A stretch of DNA of 64,000 nucleotides. Origin: Euonymus europaeus (taxonomy: Eukaryota > Streptophyta > Magnoliopsida > Celastrales > Celastraceae). Where the stretch lies: NCBI GenBank assembly GCA_963580455.1, contig OY756970.1, positions 6,138,001 through 6,202,000 on the forward strand, written 5' to 3'. Positions 12,164-25,800 of the stretch are shown here, one piece after another; position 1 is the first letter of the stretch; the number at the start of each line of letters is the position of its first letter. Below the pieces are notes generated by a model that worked only from the letters and a program-made list of their open reading frames with translations, was not told where the DNA came from and made no database searches. Both the position numbers and the translations under genes were made by a program.

Positions 12164-13519
12164 TGTAACGCCCCGTCCCACGAAACCCTAATTCACGAGT
12201 CCGTAGACCAGAACGCTACTCCCAATAACCCGCTTGTCTTCACATTAAGCCAATTATTACACATACCGATAACTAATAATTGTTCATACCCAGATATAAA
12301 TTTTATTAGACGAGTAATAGAAATGATTAACTAAACAACCTCAATTAATAATCTACTAATAATCATGTCGAATAGCGTATAGTCCTACCATTTTCACAAC
12401 TCTACCGTCACAATCAAAATACCTCTTACAACTAATATTTCTCAGTCTACTTTTGGTTGTATTTGCCTTTATAAGAATTGCAAAATTTCTATCTATCTCA
12501 CATAAAATAAATTACATAACCATTTAGTGAAATCATCGATTTACTACTTCTGTTACATGAGCATCCCTTTTTGCGGATCCACGGCATCACCATCAACAGC
12601 CCAAACAATATACTCAGTAGAAACATCATAACCTGCATTACGGAACATAGTGAGCCAAGGCCCAGCAAGTAATACTAATGTATGAATGCACGTGAACATC
12701 ATCATTAGAAAACAATCATCCATTTAAAACCTTTTTCCAGTACTTGGGCCCTTAACCTAGGTAAACTGCTACAGAGCAACCGGTCGGGATTTTCCTTTGA
12801 TTAAGTGTTCTATTATAGAACACTTTCCAGTCAATAGAACATTTTCCTTTTCCTTTTCCTTTTTCCAGTCAACATACACCCTCCCTGTAGCAATTGTACC
12901 CGGTTCGTAAAAACATCCTCCCCTTAAATTTAACATTTTCATTTTCATGTAATGCAATGCATCGTGCTTATAAACAACATTTAATGCCACGATAAATCAT
13001 ATATACGAGTCACTTCTAAGAATATTAAAACCGTCATCATACCAGTTTCATCATCATAATCAATTGAAGTACATAACAATACACATTACATTCTACACAG
13101 AAAAATACTTTACAGTTCAGTCATCCAATCACAGTATACAACAGCACCATAAATACAGTTATAACAAAATTGAGCCATTCATATCATAATTCATTCGTAA
13201 CCCATCCTAAAAATCCAATCAAATACGAGTCAATAGCCAAACAATTTTATAGAAGCAATATAACATACAATCCATAAATTGCATGGTTCCGTAATACGGT
13301 TGAGTATTACTTACCTTAGTGCGTTCTCCCTAGCTATCGGTAATTGTTATGAAAGAGTTCATCCTGAAACCCAAAATACTTCATCAACATCTTTTAATTC
13401 ATTTATAAGGTAATGTTTAATTAATTAGATTAATTGGGCCTTTAATGTTTCTGCCCTTAAATAAATTGGGCCTCACTTGACAAAACATATTGGGCTAGGC
13501 GGGTCAACCCAGGATAACC
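12164..13519 (-). mobile_element. Solo LTR D, left part
   Basis: Begins TGTAACGCCCCGTCCCACG and matches the partial LTR at 1-573 in inverse orientation. It continues to 13519, where family A starts, and ends at 29855-30154 with CAGGGTGTTACA. Without the insertion the LTR is about 1.65 kb. A matching duplication on both outer sides and no internal region define it as a solo LTR left by recombination. Minus orientation is inferred from the similarity of its ends to the minus-oriented A and B LTRs. Confidence 0.8.
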
Positions 13520-14558
13520 TGTCACGCCCCGACACCCGGGACATGACGTGGCGCAAAATTTGATCTATTTGCCTAAAGTGAAATAAAATTTAGTGAATAA
13601 AATTTAGTGAATAACCAATTCATATCTCCTGCAACTGTTCCTTCAGGTATAGCTAGATTACTTGGCGATCAAGTAACAAAATATGTAGCCAATAGTATCC
13701 ACCAATACCCCTTAGCTTCTAGGGACAGGTTGCTTAACGAACAGTAGTAACTACACTTTATTTATATTCATATACATATCTACATACAAGGCCAACACAC
13801 ACCATCCCCCAAAATGTGGCCCCGTTCCGTTTCCTGGTATGTACATCTAGCCCTCGGCCTGGTCCCCATCGCCAGCTCGATCGGCATTGTCAACCTCACC
13901 TGAAAAAAAACACATAATACAAGAATGAGCCGAAGCTCAGTAGGAAACACCATAACCCTGAAAAGTTAACTACAACAAAATCATCACTGCACACAGTTAA
14001 CATCCAACTATCAATAGCCACCAAACATCCCACGCTCCGCCAATAGTAACCCATTATCCCCACTCCGACCTCAAGCTCGGAACTTTCCACTCCGAACTCA
14101 AGATCGGAACTTCTCTTCTCCGAGTGAGGAAGGCAGGCAACCACTACCTACCTGGACTATCCACCCTTTGCCAGGACTTTCCACCCTTCGCTATGTGGCC
14201 GCATAGCGAATCCACACTCGGATTCTTCCCACTGTACGTACAGGGCCGCCTTCTCATCTCATGCTCCTCTACTCCACCGCACCACCTTCCTCCTGTTATC
14301 TCTCCTCAACCAAAGAACATGTTTTTATCATAATTCACAACCGTGTTATTTGTGTCCACAGATCACCCCCCATAACTTTCCCTAGACACAACAACAATTC
14401 TCCATAATGGGATAGATATTCTTACCTACACATATATACGTTCAGTCCTTAAAATATATACATATATATATATGTACCTGCATGTGTAGCGCCTACAATA
14501 CAAATACAAAGGGGTAGTGCTATCAAATATACATGCCACATACTTGAAACGTGCTGAT

Positions 14559-14599
<41 letters not shown>

Positions 14600-15669
14600 T
14601 ATATATATCCGCATGTGCAATGCTTACAAACAGTTATTGTACTATTATATATACAAGCTCAAAGGTGTATACACGCACACACCATCTATATATATATATA
14701 TATACCTATATCAATTGTGCATATCAACCCACTCACACGTCTCTGGCTGCACTTCCATATATACATATATTTATATATATGTGTATATCGACGCCCACAT
14801 TAATAGCTTGCTACCCTCCCACAGTTCCAACACCAGCACTAGCAATTAAATAAATATAGATAATTAGATAAATATAGAACCAGTTCTTGTTTCAGCTTAG
14901 CAAGAGAACCACTTAAGCTCTAAATTATTTTAGGAGGTGAGTCTTTGACAGCAAGCCACACACCACAAAATCAGCATAAAAAAAATTGCACCAATCTATC
15001 AATTAAATCCAGATTTCCTCAAATTGCAACTTCCAGTCACTGGTCTTGCAATCAAGACTACTTAGCTACCAAATTAACCAGATTAATCACGATTAGGCGG
15101 TTTCCTTCAGCAATAACACACTAAAAGCATGGTCACCACTCAGATTATTCCAGAGTTAAAGAGTTTCCTACCTGTTAAGGTGTATCTTGCTACTGGTATA
15201 AGTTTTGAGCCCTTCTCCTACTCGGATCACCTCTTCTACCAAATGGCTTGCACCGGTTGTTACCAAGACAAACCCCCAGGGAAAAAGCACATTCGGTCAC
15301 CAAACCCTCAAAGCCAAAATGTCTCTCGACTCTTCCTCCACTTTCTCGCCTATGTTCTTCTTTTCCCTTCTTTCCTTTCCTTTTTGTTTTTTTTTTAATG
15401 TATATATATATATACTTTATCTACCCACTTCGGCTCTTTCTTAGCTGCTAAGTTCCCTTCCTCCTTACTAATTAATTAATTTTTTTGTCTCTTTTGAATT
15501 ATTCTCCTAATTTATTTTTCTCTTAACCACTTCACCAAATTTATTAAATATAGGTATGATAGAAAATTTATTTTAATTCAAAGTTAGTTGCCGATCTCTC
15601 TAGTGTACCGTTGTACACATGTCACTCTCTTGTTCAATAGTCTCGTTATTTTCGGGTCAAGATATCACA
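13520..15669 (-). mobile_element. Family A LTR 1 (3' LTR, leftmost)
   Basis: 2,150 bp, TG...CA on both strands. It begins TGTCACGCCCCGACACC and ends GGGTCAAGATATCACA next to the polypurine tract. It contains several (TA)n runs. It is the downstream (3') LTR because the element reads on the minus strand. It looks identical to LTR 2 over its length. Confidence 0.93.
14456..14790. repeat. (TA)n / (TATG)n microsatellites in family A LTR
   Basis: Alternating TA runs with ATGT interruptions occur at about 14456-14475, 14550-14608, 14685-14710 and 14757-14785. They are repeated at +7098 in LTR 2 and at about +14196 in LTR 3, where one run is 2 bp shorter. The long tyrosine/isoleucine frames that cross them are products of the repeat, not genes. 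Confidence 0.9.
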
Positions 15670-15686
15670 TCTTCCCCTCCTTAAAC
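15670..15686 (-). other. Polypurine tract, family A copy 1
   Basis: The minus strand reads TTTAAGGAGGGGAAGA immediately before the LTR start TGTGATATC. This fixes the LTR/internal boundary at 15669/15670. Confidence 0.85.
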
Positions 15687-15717
15687 AATTTCGTCCTCGA
15701 AATTCTTATAACACGTA

Positions 15718-18700
15718 TTAAATCTTACCTGTTGTAGTAAAGAGTACTGGATACTTCTCTCGCATTTCCGATTCAAGTTCCCACGTCGCCTCTTCAATAC
15801 TGTGATGTTTCCATAACACTTTAACTAATGGTATGGACTTGTTCCGTAGGCTCTTTTCTTGTCTATCCAGTAATTGCACTGGCTGTAAAATATAAGAGGC
15901 ATCTGCATCCACGCTTATTGTAGACCAGTCCAGTACATGTGTCGGATCTGGCTCATACTTCCTCAACATAGATACATGGAACACATTGTGCACCCCAACT
16001 AACTGTGGCGGTAAGGCCAATCGATATGCCACTTCACCGACTCGACTCAGAATCTCGAACGGCCCAATAAATCTGGGTGTCAGTTTTCCCTGCTTACTGA
16101 ACCGTTTAAAACCTCTACGAGGACTAATCTTTAGAAACACATGATCTCCTATTTGAAATTCTAGTGGCCTTCTTCTTTGATCAGCATAGCTCTTTTGACG
16201 CGATTGTGCCGTTTGCAACCTTTTTCGAATCACCTCCACACCATCTGTGGTTTCTCTAACTAGCTCTGGACCTATTAGGTTCTTCTCCCCAACCTCGGCC
16301 CAACATAACGGTGATCTACACGGTCGCCCATATAATGCTTCATATGGAGCCATTTGAATACTGCTCTGGTAGCTGTTATTGTACACAAACTCTGCAAGAG
16401 CTAAGTAGTTCTCCCAGTTACCTTTCCAATCTAACACACAGGCTCGAAGCATATCTTCCAATATCTGAATTAATCTCTCACTTTGGCCATCTGTTTGTGG
16501 ATGGAATGCCGTACTCATATACAATTGGGTGCCCAAGGCGTGTTGTAAAGTCTCCCAAAATCGAGAGGTAAATCGAGGATCTCGGTCAGACACGATAGAA
16601 CACGGCACTCCATGCAATTTAACTATTTCTTGCACATATAGTTTACTCAATTTATCGACAGTGTCAGTTTTACGTACTGGCAGAAAATGAGCGGATTTCG
16701 TCAATCTATCAATTACCACCCACACACTGTCATGTCCACGGGGCGATCGTGGTAGATCTGTAACGAAATCCATCGTGATATGCTCCCACTTCCATTCAGC
16801 TACCGGCAAAGGTTGTAATAACCCTGCTGGTTTCTGATGTTCTGCTTTTATCTGTTGGCATGTAAGACATTTACTCACAAATTTAGCAATGTCTCCTTTC
16901 ATTCCTTTCCACCAAAACTGCCGTTTTACATCACGGTACATCTTAGTGCTTCCCGGGTGCATAGCAAATTGTGAGTGATGCGCTTCCCTCAAGATTTCCT
17001 TCCTCAAATCAGCATTCTCTGGTACTATTAATCTACCCCCAAAACGCACGCCACCATCGGAACCTCTAACCCAATTCACTTCATTCCCAATATTATTGAA
17101 CCTGTCATCTTGATTCTGGGCTTCAATTACGTTTTGCATTAAGACAGGTCGTAGCACAAGACTTCCCAGACAAACTTGTTCCCCCTGCTCTGCAATTTGC
17201 ACTCTATACTGGTTCAGTACCTCCCCGTTTTCCCATTCCTTCATTGCAACCCGCGCCAACTGCGCTTTCCGGCTTAGGGCATCTGCCACAATATTAGCTT
17301 TGCCTGGGTGGTATTGTAGTGTAAAGTCATAGTCTGCTAAATACTCCAACCATCTTCTTTGCCTCTGATTCAACTCCTTTTGCGTAAATAAATATTTCAG
17401 GCTTTTATGGTCCGACATTACTTCAAACCTTTCACCGTACAAGTAATATCTCCATTGTTTCAACGCAAAGACTACTGCAGCCAATTCTAGATCATGAATA
17501 GGATAATTACGTTCATGCGGTCGCAGTAGTCTAGAGGCATATTCCACCACCCTGTTTTGCTGCATCAATACACACCCTAATCCCACAATTGAAGCATCAC
17601 AATATACTTGATAACCCAGATCTCGCTCCGGTATTACAAGTACAGGGGGTGTGGTAAGTCTCTGTTTTAGTTCTTCAAAGGCATGTTCACATTCATCTGT
17701 CCACTGATATGGAACATTCTTGCAAGTCAAATGCGTAAGGGATGCCGCGATTCGGGAGAAATGTTTAATAAATCTTCGATAATATCCCGCCAATCCTAGG
17801 AAACTTCGAATTTCCTTAACATTTTTAGGCCTCGGCCACTCGACAATAGAGTTCACCTTGGATGGGTCAACTGCTATGCCTTCGTGTGAAATCACATGCC
17901 CCAGAAACTTCACTTCTTCCACCCAGAACTCACATTTACTCATCTTAGCATATAATTGATGTTCTCTCAATGTTTGCAACACTATTCTTAAATGTCGCTC
18001 GTGCTTCTCTTCAGATGATGAATAAATTAGAATATCATCAATGAAAACTATCACAAATTGATCTAAATATGGCCTCAATATTCTCTGCATCATATCCATG
18101 AAAGCGGCCGGAGCATTAGTCAGCCCGAAAGGTAGCACTAAAAATTCATAATGTCCGTATCTCGTACGGAATGCAGTTTTGGCCACATCTTCCTCTCGAA
18201 TTAGTAATTGATGATATCCCGATCTCAGATCAATCTTGGAATAATAACGTGATCCCTTTAATTGATCGAACAGATCATTAATTCGTGGAAGTGGATACTT
18301 ATTCTTGATAGTCACTCGGTTCAGCTGTCGATAATCAATACACATTCGGAGTGATCCATCCTTCTTCTTGACAAACAGCACGGGAGCTCCCCATGGTGAG
18401 CTACTCGGTCTGATAAAACCAAGAGCAAGCAATTCCCGCAATTGTTTATCTAATTCCCGCAACTCAGCAGGTGCCATTCGATAAGGGGAAATGGAAATTG
18501 GATTCGTACCAGGGTAGACATCAATAACATATTCTATTTCCCGTTTAGGGGGTATACCTGGTAATTCCTCAGGGAACACATCCATATAGTCCCTTATCAC
18601 ATGCATAGGTGCTTTGTTTCCCTCGCATGGTTCATTGAGAGTCAAGCTTGCCATTCTGCACTCAACGTAATTCGAATTACTTAAGAAATGAGTACAGGGT

Positions 18701-20454
18701 TCTTTCTTTGAGCCACGTAGTTTAACTCTATCTCCCTCTGGAGTTTCAAATGTAATCTTTCTTTCAGCACAATTCAAAACACCTTTATGGGCTGTCAACC
18801 AGTCCATTCCCAGAATCACATCAAATTCTCTGAGAGTAATCACTTTCAGGTCTGCTTTTAGGTCATGATTCCCTAAATGTAAAACACAATCATAGCACAT
18901 TCCCTCCGCCAGAGTAGAGTACCCCAGTGGAGATTCAACTAGAAATCTTTCCCTAATTGAACTAATTCCTAGTCCAAGGGCTTCAGCAAATGATTTAGAA
19001 ATAAAAGAGTGGGTCGCTCCAGTATCAAAAAGAATGCATCCAAATGTGCTGTAAATAATAAAACTACCTGTCTCCAGAGGTGGGTCTGGGGTAGCGGTAG
19101 CAGTCAGGGCATATACTCTCCCCTGAGGTCTCTGCTGGCCTGACCGTCCTATGGGTACAGTAGATGTAACTGCTGGCCGACCCCTGCCTCTAGGCACCGA
19201 TGTGGCTGTGGATCCCTGCTGTGATGCACTCTGTGCTGAACCACTTGGACAATTCCGCGCAATATGCCCTATCAATCCACACCGATAACATGCTCCCTCT
19301 CTCTCCCTACGACGTACACAGTCTCGTGCATAATGGCCCGTCTGTCCACAAGCGTAACATGTCACCTCGGATAGTGAGCTAGCACCTCGACCACCCCGTC
19401 CAAATCCCTGAGAAGATCTATACCCAGAGCTCTGACCCCTACTACCCTGACTCTGCTGGGATCTGAGACGCTTGGGCTCTCTCCCAGGCTCTGTGGAGGT
19501 CTCTCCTCTCTCCCTACGCTGTGCATCGGCTGACCCAAGGCTACGAACAGCATCCTCGGCTATATAAGCCCTATCTACCACATCCGCATAAGTAATCAGT
19601 CTCTGTGTGCGAACATGCACTGCTATGCTCGGGAGTAATGCCTTTTGGAACCGAGCTGCTCTCTCAGCATCAGTGGCCGCGAATCGCTGACCAAACAGTA
19701 ATAACTCCTCAAATTTCGTCTGAAACTCAGCCACAGTCATGCTATTCGTCTGCCGAAACTCAAGGAACTCCTGTGCCAAAGAATCTCTAACCACACTAGG
19801 TATGAATCTCTCCTGTATCAGCTCTGTAAATCTATCCCACAGCATATTACCCTGTGTCCGGGTAAGAGACTCCCACCAAGTGAACGCAGTACCCTCTAGA
19901 AAATGGGATACCAACCGGACCCTACGCTCAGCAGGGACATGCAATGTATCCAACCGGTGACCCATCTGTCTAAGCCACTCGGTAAGCTGTATGGCATCCC
20001 TAGCACCTCTGTACACTGGAGGTCTGGTCTTCCTAAGCTCAGATAACTCAGTCAGCACCCTCCGATCATCAGCCTCTATAGCTACTCCCTCAGCTCGGGG
20101 CCCTCTGTCATCCCCTCTAGTCGCTCTCTGTATATGAGGTAAAATCCCCTCTAAGACAGCCTGAACAGCAGTTCCGACAATATTCTGTATATCCCCTAGT
20201 GGTACACCGGGTGCCGGAGCAGCAGGCTCAGGCATCCGTCCCCCCCCCTCTGGCTCGGGTACTGGCTCCTCCGACCCCTCTGTATGATGCTCTATATCAA
20301 CACTAGCATGGGAGCTATCTACCGACACCTCCTGCAATAACTCGGGATCCTCCTCCTCCTCCTCTATCGGTGGAATCCAACCTCTACCTCTCATCGGAAT
20401 AATAATCCTCCCCCTAGCTCTCCACATAGGTCTACCAGCTCCTCTATCCGCCAT
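15718..20454 (-). CDS. Gag-Pol polyprotein, Tekay-type chromovirus, copy 1
   Basis: Intact 1,578-aa single frame for capsid and replication enzymes of the element. Order: acidic, Arg/Gly-rich N-terminus; gag core about 140-310 ([10 protein letters not shown] near 191); two CCHC knuckles about 366-379 ([14 protein letters not shown]) and 389-402 ([14 protein letters not shown]); aspartic protease with DTGATHSF at about 477; RT about 650-880 with FIDDILIYS at about 804; RNase H from YCDAS at about 951; integrase with HH-CC zinc site about 1159-1199, core acidic residues near 1229 (MDF), 1290 (VSDRDPRF) and 1326 (DGQSER); chromodomain-like C-terminus about 1535-1575 ([17 protein letters not shown]). 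All catalytic motifs are present and there is no stop, so it may be competent. The start ATG lies 163 bp inside LTR 2 on the minus strand. Gag and pol are one frame, as in many chromoviruses. Confidence 0.97.
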   Translation of the reverse strand: MADRGAGRPMWRARGRIIIPMRGRGWIPPIEEEEEDPELLQEVSVDSSHASVDIEHHTEGSEEPVPEPEGGGRMPEPAAPAPGVPLGDIQNIVGTAVQAVLEGILPHIQRATRGDDRGPRAEGVAIEADDRRVLTELSELRKTRPPVYRGARDAIQLTEWLRQMGHRLDTLHVPAERRVRLVSHFLEGTAFTWWESLTRTQGNMLWDRFTELIQERFIPSVVRDSLAQEFLEFRQTNSMTVAEFQTKFEELLLFGQRFAATDAERAARFQKALLPSIAVHVRTQRLITYADVVDRAYIAEDAVRSLGSADAQRRERGETSTEPGREPKRLRSQQSQGSRGQSSGYRSSQGFGRGGRGASSLSEVTCYACGQTGHYARDCVRRREREGACYRCGLIGHIARNCPSGSAQSASQQGSTATSVPRGRGRPAVTSTVPIGRSGQQRPQGRVYALTATATPDPPLETGSFIIYSTFGCILFDTGATHSFISKSFAEALGLGISSIRERFLVESPLGYSTLAEGMCYDCVLHLGNHDLKADLKVITLREFDVILGMDWLTAHKGVLNCAERKITFETPEGDRVKLRGSKKEPCTHFLSNSNYVECRMASLTLNEPCEGNKAPMHVIRDYMDVFPEELPGIPPKREIEYVIDVYPGTNPISISPYRMAPAELRELDKQLRELLALGFIRPSSSPWGAPVLFVKKKDGSLRMCIDYRQLNRVTIKNKYPLPRINDLFDQLKGSRYYSKIDLRSGYHQLLIREEDVAKTAFRTRYGHYEFLVLPFGLTNAPAAFMDMMQRILRPYLDQFVIVFIDDILIYSSSEEKHERHLRIVLQTLREHQLYAKMSKCEFWVEEVKFLGHVISHEGIAVDPSKVNSIVEWPRPKNVKEIRSFLGLAGYYRRFIKHFSRIAASLTHLTCKNVPYQWTDECEHAFEELKQRLTTPPVLVIPERDLGYQVYCDASIVGLGCVLMQQNRVVEYASRLLRPHERNYPIHDLELAAVVFALKQWRYYLYGERFEVMSDHKSLKYLFTQKELNQRQRRWLEYLADYDFTLQYHPGKANIVADALSRKAQLARVAMKEWENGEVLNQYRVQIAEQGEQVCLGSLVLRPVLMQNVIEAQNQDDRFNNIGNEVNWVRGSDGGVRFGGRLIVPENADLRKEILREAHHSQFAMHPGSTKMYRDVKRQFWWKGMKGDIAKFVSKCLTCQQIKAEHQKPAGLLQPLPVAEWKWEHITMDFVTDLPRSPRGHDSVWVVIDRLTKSAHFLPVRKTDTVDKLSKLYVQEIVKLHGVPCSIVSDRDPRFTSRFWETLQHALGTQLYMSTAFHPQTDGQSERLIQILEDMLRACVLDWKGNWENYLALAEFVYNNSYQSSIQMAPYEALYGRPCRSPLCWAEVGEKNLIGPELVRETTDGVEVIRKRLQTAQSRQKSYADQRRRPLEFQIGDHVFLKISPRRGFKRFSKQGKLTPRFIGPFEILSRVGEVAYRLALPPQLVGVHNVFHVSMLRKYEPDPTHVLDWSTISVDADASYILQPVQLLDRQEKSLRNKSIPLVKVLWKHHSIEEATWELESEMREKYPVLFTTTGKI

Positions 20455-20597
20455 CTAATCACATAAGACAACACATGCATATATGATCAAATAAAACAAC
20501 AACAATCATCAACACATATCACATAACACTTACCCGATCGGCTGCGATGCGGAACCAGAGCTAGTGCACATACCGTCCCCTACCTTTACCCCCGAGT

Positions 20598-20614
20598 CCT
20601 GGGTTTCGATACCA
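20598..20614 (-). other. Primer binding site, family A copy 1
   Basis: The minus strand reads TGGTATCGAAACCCAGG, three bases inside the LTR boundary. It partly matches the initiator-Met tRNA 3' complement (TGGTATCAGAGCCAGG form seen perfectly at 63819). The variant bases are at the GA-AACC centre. Reverse transcription would start here. Confidence 0.7.
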
Positions 20615-20617
20615 ACT

Positions 20618-21656
20618 TGTCACGCCCCGACACCCGGGACATGACGTGGCGCAAAATTTGATCTATTTGCCTAAAGTGAAATAAAATTTAGTGAATAAAA
20701 TTTAGTGAATAACCAATTCATATCTCCTGCAACTGTTCCTTCAGGTATAGCTAGATTACTTGGCGATCAAGTAACAAAATATGTAGCCAATAGTATCCAC
20801 CAATACCCCTTAGCTTCTAGGGACAGGTTGCTTAACGAACAGTAGTAACTACACTTTATTTATATTCATATACATATCTACATACAAGGCCAACACACAC
20901 CATCCCCCAAAATGTGGCCCCGTTCCGTTTCCTGGTATGTACATCTAGCCCTCGGCCTGGTCCCCATCGCCAGCTCGATCGGCATTGTCAACCTCACCTG
21001 AAAAAAAACACATAATACAAGAATGAGCCGAAGCTCAGTAGGAAACACCATAACCCTGAAAAGTTAACTACAACAAAATCATCACTGCACACAGTTAACA
21101 TCCAACTATCAATAGCCACCAAACATCCCACGCTCCGCCAATAGTAACCCATTATCCCCACTCCGACCTCAAGCTCGGAACTTTCCACTCCGAACTCAAG
21201 ATCGGAACTTCTCTTCTCCGAGTGAGGAAGGCAGGCAACCACTACCTACCTGGACTATCCACCCTTTGCCAGGACTTTCCACCCTTCGCTATGTGGCCGC
21301 ATAGCGAATCCACACTCGGATTCTTCCCACTGTACGTACAGGGCCGCCTTCTCATCTCATGCTCCTCTACTCCACCGCACCACCTTCCTCCTGTTATCTC
21401 TCCTCAACCAAAGAACATGTTTTTATCATAATTCACAACCGTGTTATTTGTGTCCACAGATCACCCCCCATAACTTTCCCTAGACACAACAACAATTCTC
21501 CATAATGGGATAGATATTCTTACCTACACATATATACGTTCAGTCCTTAAAATATATACATATATATATATGTACCTGCATGTGTAGCGCCTACAATACA
21601 AATACAAAGGGGTAGTGCTATCAAATATACATGCCACATACTTGAAACGTGCTGAT

Positions 21657-21697
<41 letters not shown>

Positions 21698-22767
21698 TAT
21701 ATATATCCGCATGTGCAATGCTTACAAACAGTTATTGTACTATTATATATACAAGCTCAAAGGTGTATACACGCACACACCATCTATATATATATATATA
21801 TACCTATATCAATTGTGCATATCAACCCACTCACACGTCTCTGGCTGCACTTCCATATATACATATATTTATATATATGTGTATATCGACGCCCACATTA
21901 ATAGCTTGCTACCCTCCCACAGTTCCAACACCAGCACTAGCAATTAAATAAATATAGATAATTAGATAAATATAGAACCAGTTCTTGTTTCAGCTTAGCA
22001 AGAGAACCACTTAAGCTCTAAATTATTTTAGGAGGTGAGTCTTTGACAGCAAGCCACACACCACAAAATCAGCATAAAAAAAATTGCACCAATCTATCAA
22101 TTAAATCCAGATTTCCTCAAATTGCAACTTCCAGTCACTGGTCTTGCAATCAAGACTACTTAGCTACCAAATTAACCAGATTAATCACGATTAGGCGGTT
22201 TCCTTCAGCAATAACACACTAAAAGCATGGTCACCACTCAGATTATTCCAGAGTTAAAGAGTTTCCTACCTGTTAAGGTGTATCTTGCTACTGGTATAAG
22301 TTTTGAGCCCTTCTCCTACTCGGATCACCTCTTCTACCAAATGGCTTGCACCGGTTGTTACCAAGACAAACCCCCAGGGAAAAAGCACATTCGGTCACCA
22401 AACCCTCAAAGCCAAAATGTCTCTCGACTCTTCCTCCACTTTCTCGCCTATGTTCTTCTTTTCCCTTCTTTCCTTTCCTTTTTGTTTTTTTTTTAATGTA
22501 TATATATATATACTTTATCTACCCACTTCGGCTCTTTCTTAGCTGCTAAGTTCCCTTCCTCCTTACTAATTAATTAATTTTTTTGTCTCTTTTGAATTAT
22601 TCTCCTAATTTATTTTTCTCTTAACCACTTCACCAAATTTATTAAATATAGGTATGATAGAAAATTTATTTTAATTCAAAGTTAGTTGCCGATCTCTCTA
22701 GTGTACCGTTGTACACATGTCACTCTCTTGTTCAATAGTCTCGTTATTTTCGGGTCAAGATATCACA
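20618..22767 (-). mobile_element. Family A LTR 2 (middle, shared LTR)
   Basis: 2,150 bp, apparently identical to LTR 1 at offset 7098. It serves as 5' LTR for copy 1 and 3' LTR for copy 2. It has intact TG...CA ends with a polypurine tract to its right and a primer site to its left. Confidence 0.93.
21554..21888. repeat. (TA)n microsatellites in family A LTR 2
   Basis: Same runs as in LTR 1, shifted by 7098 bp, with no visible length change. Confidence 0.88.
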
Positions 22768-22784
22768 TCTTCCCCTCCTTAAAC
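22768..22784 (-). other. Polypurine tract, family A copy 2
   Basis: Minus-strand TTTAAGGAGGGGAAGA next to LTR 2, identical to copy 1. Confidence 0.85.
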
Positions 22785-22815
22785 AATTTCGTCCTCGAAA
22801 TTCTTATAACACGTA

Positions 22816-25800
22816 TTAAATCTTACCTGTTGTAGTAAAGAGTACTGGATACTTCTCTCGCATTTCCGATTCAAGTTCCCACGTCGCCTCTTCAATACTG
22901 TGATGTTTCCATAACACTTTAACTAATGGTATGGACTTGTTCCGTAGGCTCTTTTCTTGTCTATCCAGTAATTGCACTGGCTGTAAAATATAAGAGGCAT
23001 CTGCATCCACGCTTATTGTAGACCAGTCCAGTACATGTGTCGGATCTGGCTCATACTTCCTCAACATAGATACATGGAACACATTGTGCACCCCAACTAA
23101 CTGTGGCGGTAAGGCCAATCGATATGCCACTTCACCGACTCGACTCAGAATCTCGAACGGCCCAATAAATCTGGGTGTCAGTTTTCCCTGCTTACTGAAC
23201 CGTTTAAAACCTCTACGAGGACTAATCTTTAGAAACACATGATCTCCTATTTGAAATTCTAGTGGCCTTCTTCTTTGATCAGCATAGCTCTTTTGACGCG
23301 ATTGTGCCGTTTGCAACCTTTTTCGAATCACCTCCACACCATCTGTGGTTTCTCTAACTAGCTCTGGACCTATTAGGTTCTTCTCCCCAACCTCGGCCCA
23401 ACATAACGGTGATCTACACGGTCGCCCATATAATGCTTCATATGGAGCCATTTGAATACTGCTCTGGTAGCTGTTATTGTACACAAACTCTGCAAGAGCT
23501 AAGTAGTTCTCCCAGTTACCTTTCCAATCTAACACACAGGCTCGAAGCATATCTTCCAATATCTGAATTAATCTCTCACTTTGGCCATCTGTTTGTGGAT
23601 GGAATGCCGTACTCATATACAATTGGGTGCCCAAGGCGTGTTGTAAAGTCTCCCAAAATCGAGAGGTAAATCGAGGATCTCGGTCAGACACGATAGAACA
23701 CGGCACTCCATGCAATTTAACTATTTCTTGCACATATAGTTTACTCAATTTATCGACAGTGTCAGTTTTACGTACTGGCAGAAAATGAGCGGATTTCGTC
23801 AATCTATCAATTACCACCCACACACTGTCATGTCCACGGGGCGATCGTGGTAGATCTGTAACGAAATCCATCGTGATATGCTCCCACTTCCATTCAGCTA
23901 CCGGCAAAGGTTGTAATAACCCTGCTGGTTTCTGATGTTCTGCTTTTATCTGTTGGCATGTAAGACATTTACTCACAAATTTAGCAATGTCTCCTTTCAT
24001 TCCTTTCCACCAAAACTGCCGTTTTACATCACGGTACATCTTAGTGCTTCCCGGGTGCATAGCAAATTGTGAGTGATGCGCTTCCCTCAAGATTTCCTTC
24101 CTCAAATCAGCATTCTCTGGTACTATTAATCTACCCCCAAAACGCACGCCACCATCGGAACCTCTAACCCAATTCACTTCATTCCCAATATTATTGAACC
24201 TGTCATCTTGATTCTGGGCTTCAATTACGTTTTGCATTAAGACAGGTCGTAGCACAAGACTTCCCAGACAAACTTGTTCCCCCTGCTCTGCAATTTGCAC
24301 TCTATACTGGTTCAGTACCTCCCCGTTTTCCCATTCCTTCATTGCAACCCGCGCCAACTGCGCTTTCCGGCTTAGGGCATCTGCCACAATATTAGCTTTG
24401 CCTGGGTGGTATTGTAGTGTAAAGTCATAGTCTGCTAAATACTCCAACCATCTTCTTTGCCTCTGATTCAACTCCTTTTGCGTAAATAAATATTTCAGGC
24501 TTTTATGGTCCGACATTACTTCAAACCTTTCACCGTACAAGTAATATCTCCATTGTTTCAACGCAAAGACTACTGCAGCCAATTCTAGATCATGAATAGG
24601 ATAATTACGTTCATGCGGTCGCAGTAGTCTAGAGGCATATTCCACCACCCTGTTTTGCTGCATCAATACACACCCTAATCCCACAATTGAAGCATCACAA
24701 TATACTTGATAACCCAGATCTCGCTCCGGTATTACAAGTACAGGGGGTGTGGTAAGTCTCTGTTTTAGTTCTTCAAAGGCATGTTCACATTCATCTGTCC
24801 ACTGATATGGAACATTCTTGCAAGTCAAATGCGTAAGGGATGCCGCGATTCGGGAGAAATGTTTAATAAATCTTCGATAATATCCCGCCAATCCTAGGAA
24901 ACTTCGAATTTCCTTAACATTTTTAGGCCTCGGCCACTCGACAATAGAGTTCACCTTGGATGGGTCAACTGCTATGCCTTCGTGTGAAATCACATGCCCC
25001 AGAAACTTCACTTCTTCCACCCAGAACTCACATTTACTCATCTTAGCATATAATTGATGTTCTCTCAATGTTTGCAACACTATTCTTAAATGTCGCTCGT
25101 GCTTCTCTTCAGATGATGAATAAATTAGAATATCATCAATGAAAACTATCACAAATTGATCTAAATATGGCCTCAATATTCTCTGCATCATATCCATGAA
25201 AGCGGCCGGAGCATTAGTCAGCCCGAAAGGTAGCACTAAAAATTCATAATGTCCGTATCTCGTACGGAATGCAGTTTTGGCCACATCTTCCTCTCGAATT
25301 AGTAATTGATGATATCCCGATCTCAGATCAATCTTGGAATAATAACGTGATCCCTTTAATTGATCGAACAGATCATTAATTCGTGGAAGTGGATACTTAT
25401 TCTTGATAGTCACTCGGTTCAGCTGTCGATAATCAATACACATTCGGAGTGATCCATCCTTCTTCTTGACAAACAGCACGGGAGCTCCCCATGGTGAGCT
25501 ACTCGGTCTGATAAAACCAAGAGCAAGCAATTCCCGCAATTGTTTATCTAATTCCCGCAACTCAGCAGGTGCCATTCGATAAGGGGAAATGGAAATTGGA
25601 TTCGTACCAGGGTAGACATCAATAACATATTCTATTTCCCGTTTAGGGGGTATACCTGGTAATTCCTCAGGGAACACATCCATATAGTCCCTTATCACAT
25701 GCATAGGTGCTTTGTTTCCCTCGCATGGTTCATTGAGAGTCAAGCTTGCCATTCTGCACTCAACGTAATTCGAATTACTTAAGAAATGAGTACAGGGTTC

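Noticed and set aside
13896..14144. 82-codon frame conserved in all three family A LTRs (also 20994-21242, 28092-28340)
   Set aside because: Conservation is explained by recent LTR identity. The frame has no recognisable domain, and one copy carries a missense change, as expected of noncoding DNA.
14517..14853. Overlapping Tyr/Ile-rich frames (also at 21615-21951 and 28713-29047)
   Set aside because: They are translations of (TA)n and (TATG)n microsatellites in the family A LTR. All frames are open because the repeat lacks stops.
16311..19960. Plus-strand frames inside the family A gag-pol
   Set aside because: Antisense shadows of a strongly supported polyprotein; none resembles a known protein.
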